Source: a bacterium | GTDB lineage: Bacteria; Vulcanimicrobiota; Vulcanimicrobiia; Vulcanimicrobiales; Vulcanimicrobiaceae | Assembly: GCA_021807065.1 (NCBI GenBank) | Contig: JAKAPO010000029.1 | Span: 1-14,631 of the forward strand | Length of the DNA stretch: 14,631 bases | Direction of reading: 5' to 3' | In this document: piece by piece, positions 1 through 6,425 of the stretch | How positions within the stretch are numbered: position 1 is the stretch's first letter | Layout of the letters: each line of letters begins with the position of its first letter | Translations under genes and position numbers: made by a program | Notes under the pieces: generated by a model | Database searches by the model: none | What the model was told of the DNA's origin: nothing | The model's input: only the letters and a program-made list of their open reading frames with translations

Positions 1-1593
1 AGCGGCGCGATTGCGCTTGCGCAGCGTGCGAAGGCTGCACATCATCCGCTTGAGATTCTCGTGATCGAGAAGGCGGCGGAGATCTGGAATCACGCGATCT
101 CGGGCGCAGTTCTCGATCCCCGCGGGCTCGACGAGCTGGATCCGGAGTGGCGGTCGCACGGCGTGCCGGTCGAACGCGAAGTGGCGCGCGACGAACTTTG
201 GTATCTCACGCAGCGCGGAAAAATCAAAGTTCCGTTCACGCCTCCGCCGCTCAATAACCACGGCAAATACGTCACGTCGCTGCAAAAATTGGTGAGGTGG
301 CTTGCCGATCGTGCGGACGAGGCAGGGGCGCAAGTCTTTCCGGCATTTCCGGGGCAGGAGCTGCTGTGGGAAGGCGATCGCGTCGTCGGCGTTCGTACCG
401 GTGAGAAGGGTCTCGATCGCAATGGACAGCCGAAGCCAAACTACGAACCCGGCGCCGACATCATGGCGAAGATCGTCGTGCTGGGCGAAGGACCGCAAGG
501 AACGCTCACAAAGCAAGCAGCCACGCGCCTCGGGCTCTATCGCGATAGGGAGCCCGCGGTTTTCGCCGTCGGCGTGAAAGAGTTGTGGCAGTGCCCGAGT
601 GGGTCGGTCCAGCCAGGAAGCGTGATCCACACGCTCGGCTATCCGTTGCCGCCCGAGACATTCGGCGGTGCGTTCATCTATGGAATGACCGGCGACGTCT
701 TGGATATCGGCATGGTCACCGGGCTCGACGCTCGCGATCCCACAACCGACGGTCATAACGAGCTGCAACGTCTCAAACGGCATCCCGCAATCGCATCGAT
801 GCTTCAAGGCGCGAAACTGTTGCGGTACGGGGCGAAAGCGATTCCCGAGGGAGGCTTGTTCGCAATGCCGCGCCTCTACGCCGACGGCCTCATGATCGTC
901 GGCGACTCGGGCGGCTTCCTCAACAGTGTGCGCCTCAAGGGCATTCATTTGGCCATGAAGTCGGGGATGCTCGCTGCCGAAGCGGCGTGGATTGCCCTCC
1001 AGGCGGAACGTTTCGACGCGCAAACGCTGTCGGAATACCAGCGCCTCTTCGAGCAATCGTGGGCGTACCGCGAGTTGCACGGCGCACGCAATTTTCACCA
1101 AGGATTCAAACGTGGGTTATTCTTCGGGCTCTTGAATGCAGGCTTGGCAATCGCGACGGGCGGCCGCGGATTCGGTTTGGCCGACCGGTTGCACTCCAAG
1201 GCAGGCTACGAAATCATGGAGCGCCGCGGCTACCGTCCAAAGGAATCGCCGCGCGCGACGATCGACAACATGCTGACCTTCGATAAACTCACGGACGTCT
1301 ACCGTTCGGGCACGACGCACGACGAGAACCAGCCATGCCACTTGCACGTTGCCGACACCACTGTCTGCCGCGATCGCTGCACCATCGAATACGGGAATCC
1401 TTGCAAGTACTTCTGTCCGGCAGCGGTCTACGAGCCGCTCTTCGAGAAGAAGGATGGCAGGGTAGAGGGACGCCTGCAGATCAACTTCACCAATTGCGTG
1501 CATTGCAAGACGTGCGACATCGCCGATCCGTACCAAATCATCACCTGGGTCCCGCCGGAGGGCGGCGGGGGCCCAGTCTACACCTCGATGTGA
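1..1593 (+). CDS. electron transfer flavoprotein:ubiquinone oxidoreductase (ETF-QO), 5'-truncated by window edge
   Basis: Membrane-associated flavoprotein that takes electrons from ETF (reduced by acyl-CoA and other dehydrogenases) and passes them to quinone. The frame is open from base 1, so the start and the first Gly of the FAD-binding GxGxxG lie outside the window; about 530 residues are present. Visible family signatures: SGAIALAQRA followed by VIEKAAEIWNHAISGAVLDP (FAD/Rossmann start), PLNNHGKY, GEGPQGTLTKQ, GDSGGFLN (second FAD contact), and a C-terminal 4Fe-4S ferredoxin-like domain with FCPAAVYE, CVHCKTCDI and PEGGGGP. An extra Cys-rich stretch (CRDRCTIEYGNPC) lies just before the first cluster Cys. 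The stop TGA shares its A with the thiS start ATG, so the two are probably co-transcribed and translationally coupled. Family identity is near certain; the quinone type is not shown by sequence. Confidence 0.96.
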   Translation, partial: SGAIALAQRAKAAHHPLEILVIEKAAEIWNHAISGAVLDPRGLDELDPEWRSHGVPVEREVARDELWYLTQRGKIKVPFTPPPLNNHGKYVTSLQKLVRWLADRADEAGAQVFPAFPGQELLWEGDRVVGVRTGEKGLDRNGQPKPNYEPGADIMAKIVVLGEGPQGTLTKQAATRLGLYRDREPAVFAVGVKELWQCPSGSVQPGSVIHTLGYPLPPETFGGAFIYGMTGDVLDIGMVTGLDARDPTTDGHNELQRLKRHPAIASMLQGAKLLRYGAKAIPEGGLFAMPRLYADGLMIVGDSGGFLNSVRLKGIHLAMKSGMLAAEAAWIALQAERFDAQTLSEYQRLFEQSWAYRELHGARNFHQGFKRGLFFGLLNAGLAIATGGRGFGLADRLHSKAGYEIMERRGYRPKESPRATIDNMLTFDKLTDVYRSGTTHDENQPCHLHVADTTVCRDRCTIEYGNPCKYFCPAAVYEPLFEKKDGRVEGRLQINFTNCVHCKTCDIADPYQIITWVPPEGGGGPVYTSM

Positions 1594-1793
1594 TGAAAAT
1601 TATCGTCAACGGTCGAGAGCGTGACGTTCGCGATGGGCTGACCGTCGCGGAGCTGCTTGCCGGCTTCGGCACGGGACCAAGCGGCGTCGCCGTCGCTTGC
1701 AACGACGAAGTCGTCCGCCGGTCTTCGTACGATAGCCACAGAGTTCATAGCGGCGACCGCATCGAAATCATCAAAGCGGTGGCGGGCGGGTAA
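1593..1793 (+). CDS. thiS: ThiS, sulfur carrier protein for thiazole synthesis
   Basis: A 66-residue ubiquitin-fold sulfur carrier beginning MKIIVNGRERDV and ending AVAGG. The C-terminal Gly-Gly is the hallmark: it is adenylated by ThiF, converted to a thiocarboxylate, and donates sulfur to ThiG. The start ATG overlaps the ETF-QO stop as TGATG. A longer open frame runs upstream (from 1335) but is only the out-of-frame shadow of ETF-QO; the ATG at 1593 gives the normal ThiS length and N-terminus. thiG follows after 24 bases. No TPP riboswitch is possible directly upstream because that space is ETF-QO coding sequence. Other thiazole genes (thiF, thiO or thiH) are not in the window. Confidence 0.95.
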   Translation: MKIIVNGRERDVRDGLTVAELLAGFGTGPSGVAVACNDEVVRRSSYDSHRVHSGDRIEIIKAVAGG

Positions 1794-1817
1794 GGGACGC
1801 TTTGTCATCTGATTCAA

Positions 1818-2606
1818 ATGTTAGACAGCCAATTGAAACTCGGAAAACATGACTTTACTTCCCGACTGATCGTCGGCACGGGGAAATACCCGTCGATGGA
1901 CGTGATGCGGGCGGCGCACGAGGCGAGCGGCGCACAGATCGTCACGGTCGCGATCCGCCGCATCAATCTGGACGACCCCAGCGGCAAGACGTTGCTCGAT
2001 TACATCGACCGTTCGCGCTACACGATCCTACCCAACACCGCCGGTTGCTACAACGCGAAGGACGCGGTGCTGACCGCGCAACTGGCACGCGAGCTGCTTG
2101 AGACGGATTTGATCAAGCTCGAGGTCATCGGCGACGCACAGACCCTCCATCCGGATACTCGCGAAACGCTCGAAGCTGCTCGTCGTCTGGTGACGGATGG
2201 TTTTACCGTGCTGCCGTACATCGGCGACGATCCGATCGCGTGCAAGCAACTAGAAGAGGCCGGTTGTGCAGCGGTCATGCCGCTGGCGGCGCCCATCGGG
2301 AGCGGACTCGGCGTCTGCAATCCGTATTCGATTCGCATCATCAAAGAGCGTGCGACCGTGCCGGTCATCGTCGACGCCGGCGTCGGCACCGCATCCGATG
2401 CGGCAATCGCAATGGAACTGGGTGTCGACGCGCTGCTCATGAACACCGGCATTGCCGCGGCGCGCGATCCGGTTGCGATGGCGCGTGCGATGCGCTTGGC
2501 GGTGGAAGCGGGACGCCTCGCCTATCTCGCCGGACGGATGGAGAAGCGGCTCTACGCGAGCGCCTCCTCGCCGATGCAGGACGTTATCGGCTCGGGAAAC
2601 CGATAA
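1818..2606 (+). CDS. thiG: ThiG, thiazole synthase
   Basis: A 262-residue (beta/alpha)8 enzyme that condenses 1-deoxy-D-xylulose 5-phosphate, dehydroglycine and ThiS thiocarboxylate into the thiazole phosphate of thiamine. Family signatures visible: SRLIVGTGKYPS near the N-terminus, VTVAIRRINLD, LPNTAGCYNAKDAV, the catalytic Lys in LIKLEVIGD (Schiff base with DXP), VLPYIGDDPIACKQLEE, MPLAAPIGSGLGV (phosphate binding), VPVIVDAGVGTASDAA and LMNTGIAAARDPVAMA. Length is normal for the family. It lies 24 bases after thiS in the same direction. No strong Shine-Dalgarno is close to the ATG; an AAGGGA near the thiS stop is too far upstream to be convincing, so translation may rely on coupling. Confidence 0.97.
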   Translation: MLDSQLKLGKHDFTSRLIVGTGKYPSMDVMRAAHEASGAQIVTVAIRRINLDDPSGKTLLDYIDRSRYTILPNTAGCYNAKDAVLTAQLARELLETDLIKLEVIGDAQTLHPDTRETLEAARRLVTDGFTVLPYIGDDPIACKQLEEAGCAAVMPLAAPIGSGLGVCNPYSIRIIKERATVPVIVDAGVGTASDAAIAMELGVDALLMNTGIAAARDPVAMARAMRLAVEAGRLAYLAGRMEKRLYASASSPMQDVIGSGNR

Positions 2607-2666
2607 ACTCTGTACTCTCACGAGGGCGGCCTAGGCCCCCGTCGAAGTCTCGGAGGTTCGACGGTC

Positions 2667-3731
2667 ATGCAGAGGCTTCGCCGATCCGATATAGCTGCGC
2701 TCACCCCGTTCGTTCGGAGCATCTATGCATCCGAGGATTTTCCGTCATTGGTGCGGCGATCCGTCGGTGGTCTTCGCACGATTCTTCCCTCCAGCCACGC
2801 GAGCTACAACGACATCGATCTTCGCACGGGCGCGTCGCAGTGGTTTTGCGACGGCCCGGCGCACTTTGCCGGAATCGACAACGCTCTCGCGGAGCACGCG
2901 CACGAGCACCCGATCATCATGCATTACGCCCGTTCACCGGACGGGGCGGCGCTCAAGATATCCGATTTTCTTAGCGAGTCGGCGTTCCATCGCCTCGGAC
3001 TTTATGCCGACTTGTATCGGCGGATGGACGTCCGCTACCAGATCGCCGTGCGCTTGCCGAGCCGAGCGAGATCGGTCGTCGACATCGCGCTCAGCCGGAA
3101 CGGGCGCGATTATAACGAGCGCGAGCGCGTCATTCTGAATGCGTTGCGGCCCCACCTCGCGCGTGCCGCCGAATGCGCGCTCGCCACCGAACGCGCAAAC
3201 GGTTACGCAGGCTACCTCGTTCGCGGGCTCTCGGCGCTGAACTACTACGTGCTCGTCGCCGATCGCAACGGCGGGATCTGCTGGCACTCACCGGGTGCCG
3301 AACGAGTTATCGACGCATACTTCAATCCAGCACGCCGGGCGTTCGGCGAGTTCATTCGCAGCTGGGCGGCCGAAATCGGGCGGCGGCTCAGCACCGTTGA
3401 CGACGTCCCGCCGCCGGTCTCTCCGGAATTCGTGGGTGGCCCGCGCGGCGAACTCACCATATATTTGGTTCCCGGGGAGCGCTACACCACGGTAATCTTG
3501 AAAGAACGCCGCGCAAACGACGAAGATGAACTCCGTCGAGCGGGCTTGTCGGCGCGTGAGGCGACGATCCTGCGTATGGTATCCCGTGGCCTCACGGGCA
3601 GGCAGATCGCCGCCGAGCTCGCGATCTCTTGGCGCACCGTTGGGAAGCACGTCGAGCATATCTGCGCAAAGTTGGGCGTCAAGTCGCGCGCCGCGGCGAT
3701 CGCCGCGGCGCAACGAGTTCGCCAGGTTTAG
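2667..3731 (+). CDS. LuxR-family transcriptional regulator (N-terminal sensor region plus HTH)
   Basis: 354 residues. The last about 62 (from GLSAREATILRMVSRGLTGR) form a typical LuxR/FixJ helix-turn-helix: LSAREATIL, GLTGRQIAAELAIS, WRTVGKHVEHICAKLGVKSR. The N-terminal about 290 residues have no receiver Asp pattern; they look like a GAF-like segment (roughly 20-170, ending NERERVILNALRPHLARA, common in standalone LuxR proteins) followed by a PAS-like segment (ALNYYVLVADRNGGICWHSPGAE). Cytoplasmic, DNA-binding; ligand unknown. The start is supported by GGAGG ten bases upstream of ATG. It follows thiG by 60 bases with no clear terminator and is convergent with the DUF5602 gene (13-base gap). 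Its targets cannot be told from the sequence. Confidence 0.9.
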   Translation: MQRLRRSDIAALTPFVRSIYASEDFPSLVRRSVGGLRTILPSSHASYNDIDLRTGASQWFCDGPAHFAGIDNALAEHAHEHPIIMHYARSPDGAALKISDFLSESAFHRLGLYADLYRRMDVRYQIAVRLPSRARSVVDIALSRNGRDYNERERVILNALRPHLARAAECALATERANGYAGYLVRGLSALNYYVLVADRNGGICWHSPGAERVIDAYFNPARRAFGEFIRSWAAEIGRRLSTVDDVPPPVSPEFVGGPRGELTIYLVPGERYTTVILKERRANDEDELRRAGLSAREATILRMVSRGLTGRQIAAELAISWRTVGKHVEHICAKLGVKSRAAAIAAAQRVRQV

Positions 3732-3744
3732 ATCGGCGGCGCGG

Positions 3745-4539
3745 CTATCGCCGAGCCAGCTGTGACGCGTGCCACGGGCGCAAGTTCGAGTACATGATCT
3801 TGTAGAGATGCTGACTCGCGTCGTAGGTGACGCTGTATCGCCGCGGATAGTAGCCGGGAAGCGAATACGAGGCCGGTACCGGAATCGCCGCGCTGAAGTG
3901 CGGATGAGACAACAGGTACTTCACCGTGATCATCGGCTCGACGAAGACGAGGGCTCCATGAGGGTCATATCCGTAGATGAGGGTGTTCGTGAACGGCTTG
4001 CCGTGGAACTCCGGCGCATTTGCGGGAATCGCGTGGAGGCCCATTTCGTTGACTTCGGTTCCCGGCGGGATCATATATCCGGGCGGCAGGAGGGTCTTCG
4101 CCGGCATCGCGACGCCGGTCATGTTCTCCGATTCAGAATGCGGATAGTGGATCGCGAGTTGCGCGCTCACGGGGATCGCGTAGAAGTGGAAATCGAAGTG
4201 GGGGACCGTGTAGATGCCTTTGGGAGCGTGGCCGAGCGGGTGCCAGTCGATGTTGACGTGGTCGAAACCGGTCGAGGGCGCGTTCACCGGGAAGAATAGG
4301 TAGTACGGCCAGTCCAGCGACCTGTCTCTGGGATTGGGTAGGGCAGGCAACTCCGAGAGCGCGCCCGCGGTGAATTCGAAACCGAATGCGATCGGCCGGT
4401 TGTGCGCATCCGCTTCGACGACCGTCCAGGCCGTACCGGCGCCGAACGTCACCGCCGGGCCGAAATATGTTCTCACGGAATTCGGCGCCGCCGCCACAAG
4501 CAACGAAAGCGCGAAGAGTAGAGCGATGCTCTTGAGCAT
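3745..4539 (-). CDS. secreted DUF5602 / TTHB210-like protein
   Basis: 264 residues with a Sec signal peptide at the start (MLKSIALLFALSLLVAAAPN; cleavage probably after the Ala run), so it is exported. The mature part contains an aromatic/His-rich block (GFDHVNIDWHPLGHAPKGIY, then PHFDFHFYAIP) and a conserved-looking MPAKTLLPPGYMIPPGTEV...MGLHAIP region. I associate the HFDFHFY pattern with DUF5602, whose studied member is Thermus TTHB210; that assignment is from memory. The clustered His suggest metal binding, which is inference. A very good ribosome site (AGGAGG, seven bases before ATG) fixes the start, and a 6-bp GC hairpin lies just upstream of it. The next feature upstream on this strand is a broken multicopper oxidase, so a lost copper/oxidase partnership is possible. 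Confidence 0.8.
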   Translation of the reverse strand: MLKSIALLFALSLLVAAAPNSVRTYFGPAVTFGAGTAWTVVEADAHNRPIAFGFEFTAGALSELPALPNPRDRSLDWPYYLFFPVNAPSTGFDHVNIDWHPLGHAPKGIYTVPHFDFHFYAIPVSAQLAIHYPHSESENMTGVAMPAKTLLPPGYMIPPGTEVNEMGLHAIPANAPEFHGKPFTNTLIYGYDPHGALVFVEPMITVKYLLSHPHFSAAIPVPASYSLPGYYPRRYSVTYDASQHLYKIMYSNLRPWHASQLARR

Positions 4540-4554
4540 GGTCGTTCCTCCTTG

Positions 4555-4570
4555 CCGCCCTATGGGGCGG
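4555..4570 (-). promoter_or_regulatory. 5'-UTR hairpin upstream of the DUF5602 ribosome binding site
   Basis: CCGCCC and GGGCGG form a perfect 6-bp stem with a 4-base loop, placed immediately before CAAGGAGG and the ATG of the minus-strand DUF5602 gene. It leaves the Shine-Dalgarno free, so a role in mRNA stability is more likely than translational repression. There is no T-run, so it is not an intrinsic terminator. Confidence 0.35.
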
Positions 4571-4736
4571 ATTCAGCTCTTTACGTTACGCTATCGAGCG
4601 GGCTGCGCTCCCTCCGGTATTTAACGTATTTCTGGGGCGCGAGTCGCAGATGAAAGACCGAGACGCCGCGAAGCGCACGTTATGAGTCGGCAGGATCGGC
4701 GATGGCGCATTGGGCTCTTGGCCGCAACGGGGGCCT

Positions 4737-5153
4737 TCATTGTCGTGTGGCTCCTCGGGGCTTTTTAGGTAGGGTCTCCGCTCCTGCTGGGTCGAGATAC
4801 CAGCTCTGGCTCTCGTCGAACATCTCGAACAGCGCGACGAACTCCCGATCGACGCCCTTCGGCGTGCCGTCGGGATTGGCCTCACCGCGAGCCATCACGA
4901 CGATCGCGCCGACGAGCCCTGAGTCAACGTCCCGTTGATCGTTGACGTGAGAGTGATAGAGCCAGACGATCGAACTCGGTCGTTTGCTCCCGGTCCGGCG
5001 CGCTGCGGCACGTACCACGTGTACGTGTAGGTGTGGTGCGGCGGAACCTCGCCACCGCTTCCGGGAACGCCGTCGTTGCATTTGACGCCTTCGGAGGAGT
5101 GACTTATAGAAGACGCCGTGCGCAATGGAAAAACGCTCGAAACACATCCTCAT
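4737..5153 (-). pseudogene. multicopper oxidase remnant with two compensating frameshifts
   Basis: Three consecutive pieces of one Cu-oxidase domain are readable, in two frames. Frame 1 from 5153 gives FSIAHGVFY. Frame 2 then gives HSSEGVKCNDG...TYTYTWYVPQRAGPGAND. Back in frame 1 follows PSSIVWLYHSHVND, GLVGAIVVMARGEANPDGTP and FVALFEMFDESQSWYLD. The second shift looks like one missing C, near 4980 (GACCGAG where a GACCCGAG would give D-P-S). The WLYHSH copper ligand motif survives, but the usual HPHG motif has decayed to AHG, and the N-terminus and everything after WYLD (about 4797) are gone. Because the shifts compensate, frame 1 is open for 138 codons with an Arg-rich nonsense middle, and GAGGAGGG lies eight bases before its ATG. 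It may still be translated, but cannot be a working oxidase. Confidence 0.8.
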
Positions 5154-5176
5154 GAATGCGTCCCTCCTCGCGAGAA

Positions 5177-5740
5177 CTATTCATGCCGTCTTCCCACGAA
5201 GAACCAATGGACGGCGCCGCGCAACGGGTTGTGCGGATGCGCCCACGTTCCCGCAACGTCGTCGACGGCGCGCTCCTCCAGGGATTCTACGTGGAAGTAT
5301 GGCGTCAAGATCGCTCTGAGGCGAGACTCGTCGTAGTAAACGTGCGAGACGCCGGCTTCGTCACCTTCGGCTGGGGCGTACGTGTCGTCTGCAACGCGCT
5401 TTCCACCCCCGTAACGCGCATCGTGTGTCGAGGCGAAGGTCGCGTAGAAGAGCCCGCCGGGAGCGAGAACGCGGTCGACAGCCGCGACACGCTCAGCGAC
5501 GCTTTGCGGCGTCCCGTGGAGCAGCGCGTGGGTGGCCAGGACGCCGTCGAAGCGCGTTCCCTCCGCGACGATCTCACTCGCCGAACCCGCCCGCTCGTCG
5601 TCGAGGGAGACGACTTGCACCCCAGCCCTGTGCATCGCGTCGGAGTTGCGGCCTCGGCCACTGCCGAGCTCGAGGACGCGAGCCTTCGGATTCCTCGCCA
5701 GTTGTTCGATCAACGCGACGGTAAGCGGATGCGGACGCAT
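5177..5740 (-). CDS. class I SAM-dependent methyltransferase
   Basis: 187 residues. The SAM-binding motif I is clear at about residues 22-30 (VLELGSGRGRN), followed by VQVVSLDDE (motif II acidic end), FDGVLATHALLHGT (motif IV) and VDRVLAPGGLFYATFAS (post-motif). The C-terminal part (YYDESRLRAILTPYFHVESLEE...VHWFFVGRR) is the usual methyltransf_11/25-type ending. The substrate cannot be inferred. ATG at 5740 is the only start: an in-frame TGA lies 13 codons upstream, and only a weak GAGGG lies 14 bases before it. It is the last intact gene of the long minus-strand run, 124 bases after pyrE; the multicopper oxidase remnant begins 23 bases after its stop. Confidence 0.88.
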   Translation of the reverse strand: MRPHPLTVALIEQLARNPKARVLELGSGRGRNSDAMHRAGVQVVSLDDERAGSASEIVAEGTRFDGVLATHALLHGTPQSVAERVAAVDRVLAPGGLFYATFASTHDARYGGGKRVADDTYAPAEGDEAGVSHVYYDESRLRAILTPYFHVESLEERAVDDVAGTWAHPHNPLRGAVHWFFVGRRHE

Positions 5741-5864
5741 AGGAGTGTTGCGGTCCCTCGCCGTCGCGCACGCTCACGCGCGCGCTTGCTCGGGATGACA
5801 AGAGCGATGTTCATTCGTTCATGGATTTTCGGAGGACGGCGATGTGCCTACGTCCGACAGACTC

Positions 5865-6425
5865 CTAGTTTTCCGGCTTGCCGGAGCCGCGCGGAAGCGA
5901 AAACTGAATCAGCGCCCGGATGGGAGCGAGGCCGCGACTCACGACCGCGCACGGCGTCACGTGCAAGCCGAGTCCTTCGAGCCGCGCCTTTGCTGCGAGC
6001 AGCTCGGTGCCGTTGCTGACGATGTCTTCGACGAGCAGTACGTCCATGCCACGCTCGTATGGGCCCTCGACGTACTCGTCGGGGAATGCGCCGTATCCTT
6101 TTGGTTTCTTGCGAACGACGATCATCGGAATTCCGGCCATCTGCGAGACTGCCGTTGCAACGATTGCGCCGCCGAGTTCGGTTCCGGCGATGAGATCGGG
6201 ATTGATCTCGGCGATGAGCGGCGTGAAGAGGCGCGCGATGCGGCGCAGGACGTTGGGATCGCTGAAGAGCTGGAATTTGTCGATGTAGTAATCGCTGCGC
6301 ACGCCGCCTGCGAGCACGTAATCGCCGCGCGTGAGCGCGCGGTCCACGATGATCTTGCGCAGCCAGACGAGTTCGGGGAGAGGTCCGACCGGTTGCTCGG
6401 GAGAGCCTAGATGCTCCATTGCCAT
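5865..6425 (-). CDS. pyrE: orotate phosphoribosyltransferase-like protein (PyrE)
   Basis: Transfers phosphoribose from PRPP to orotate in pyrimidine synthesis. 186 residues, slightly short of the usual 200-215. Signatures: LTRGDYVLAGGVRSDYYIDKF, PDLIAGTELGGAIVATAVS, the flexible loop VVRKKPKGYGAFPDEYVEGPYERG, and the PRPP-binding region VLLVEDIVSNGTE. That region keeps the paired acidic residues, but reads SNGT where TTGG/TTGGS is usual, so substrate choice is less certain. Three in-frame starts exist (GTG 6434, ATG 6425, ATG 6419); I chose 6425 because GGAGGAAG ends ten bases before it. The start lies inside the 3' end of the upstream lipoprotein gene (17-base overlap), suggesting translational coupling. 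Confidence 0.85.
   Translation of the reverse strand: MAMEHLGSPEQPVGPLPELVWLRKIIVDRALTRGDYVLAGGVRSDYYIDKFQLFSDPNVLRRIARLFTPLIAEINPDLIAGTELGGAIVATAVSQMAGIPMIVVRKKPKGYGAFPDEYVEGPYERGMDVLLVEDIVSNGTELLAAKARLEGLGLHVTPCAVVSRGLAPIRALIQFSLPRGSGKPEN

Noticed and set aside
1335..1592. N-terminal extension of ThiS within ETF-QO
   Set aside because: Lies wholly inside the certain ETF-QO C-terminal iron-sulfur coding region; ThiS has its normal length from ATG 1593.
2628..2637. Perfect palindrome GGCCTAGGCC after thiG
   Set aside because: Only 10 bases with no loop or T-run; not a terminator, and too short to claim as an operator without repeats elsewhere.
5156..6019. Plus-strand 287-codon open frame across the methyltransferase and pyrE
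   Set aside because: Antisense to two recognised genes and to the gap between them; no motif or signal.
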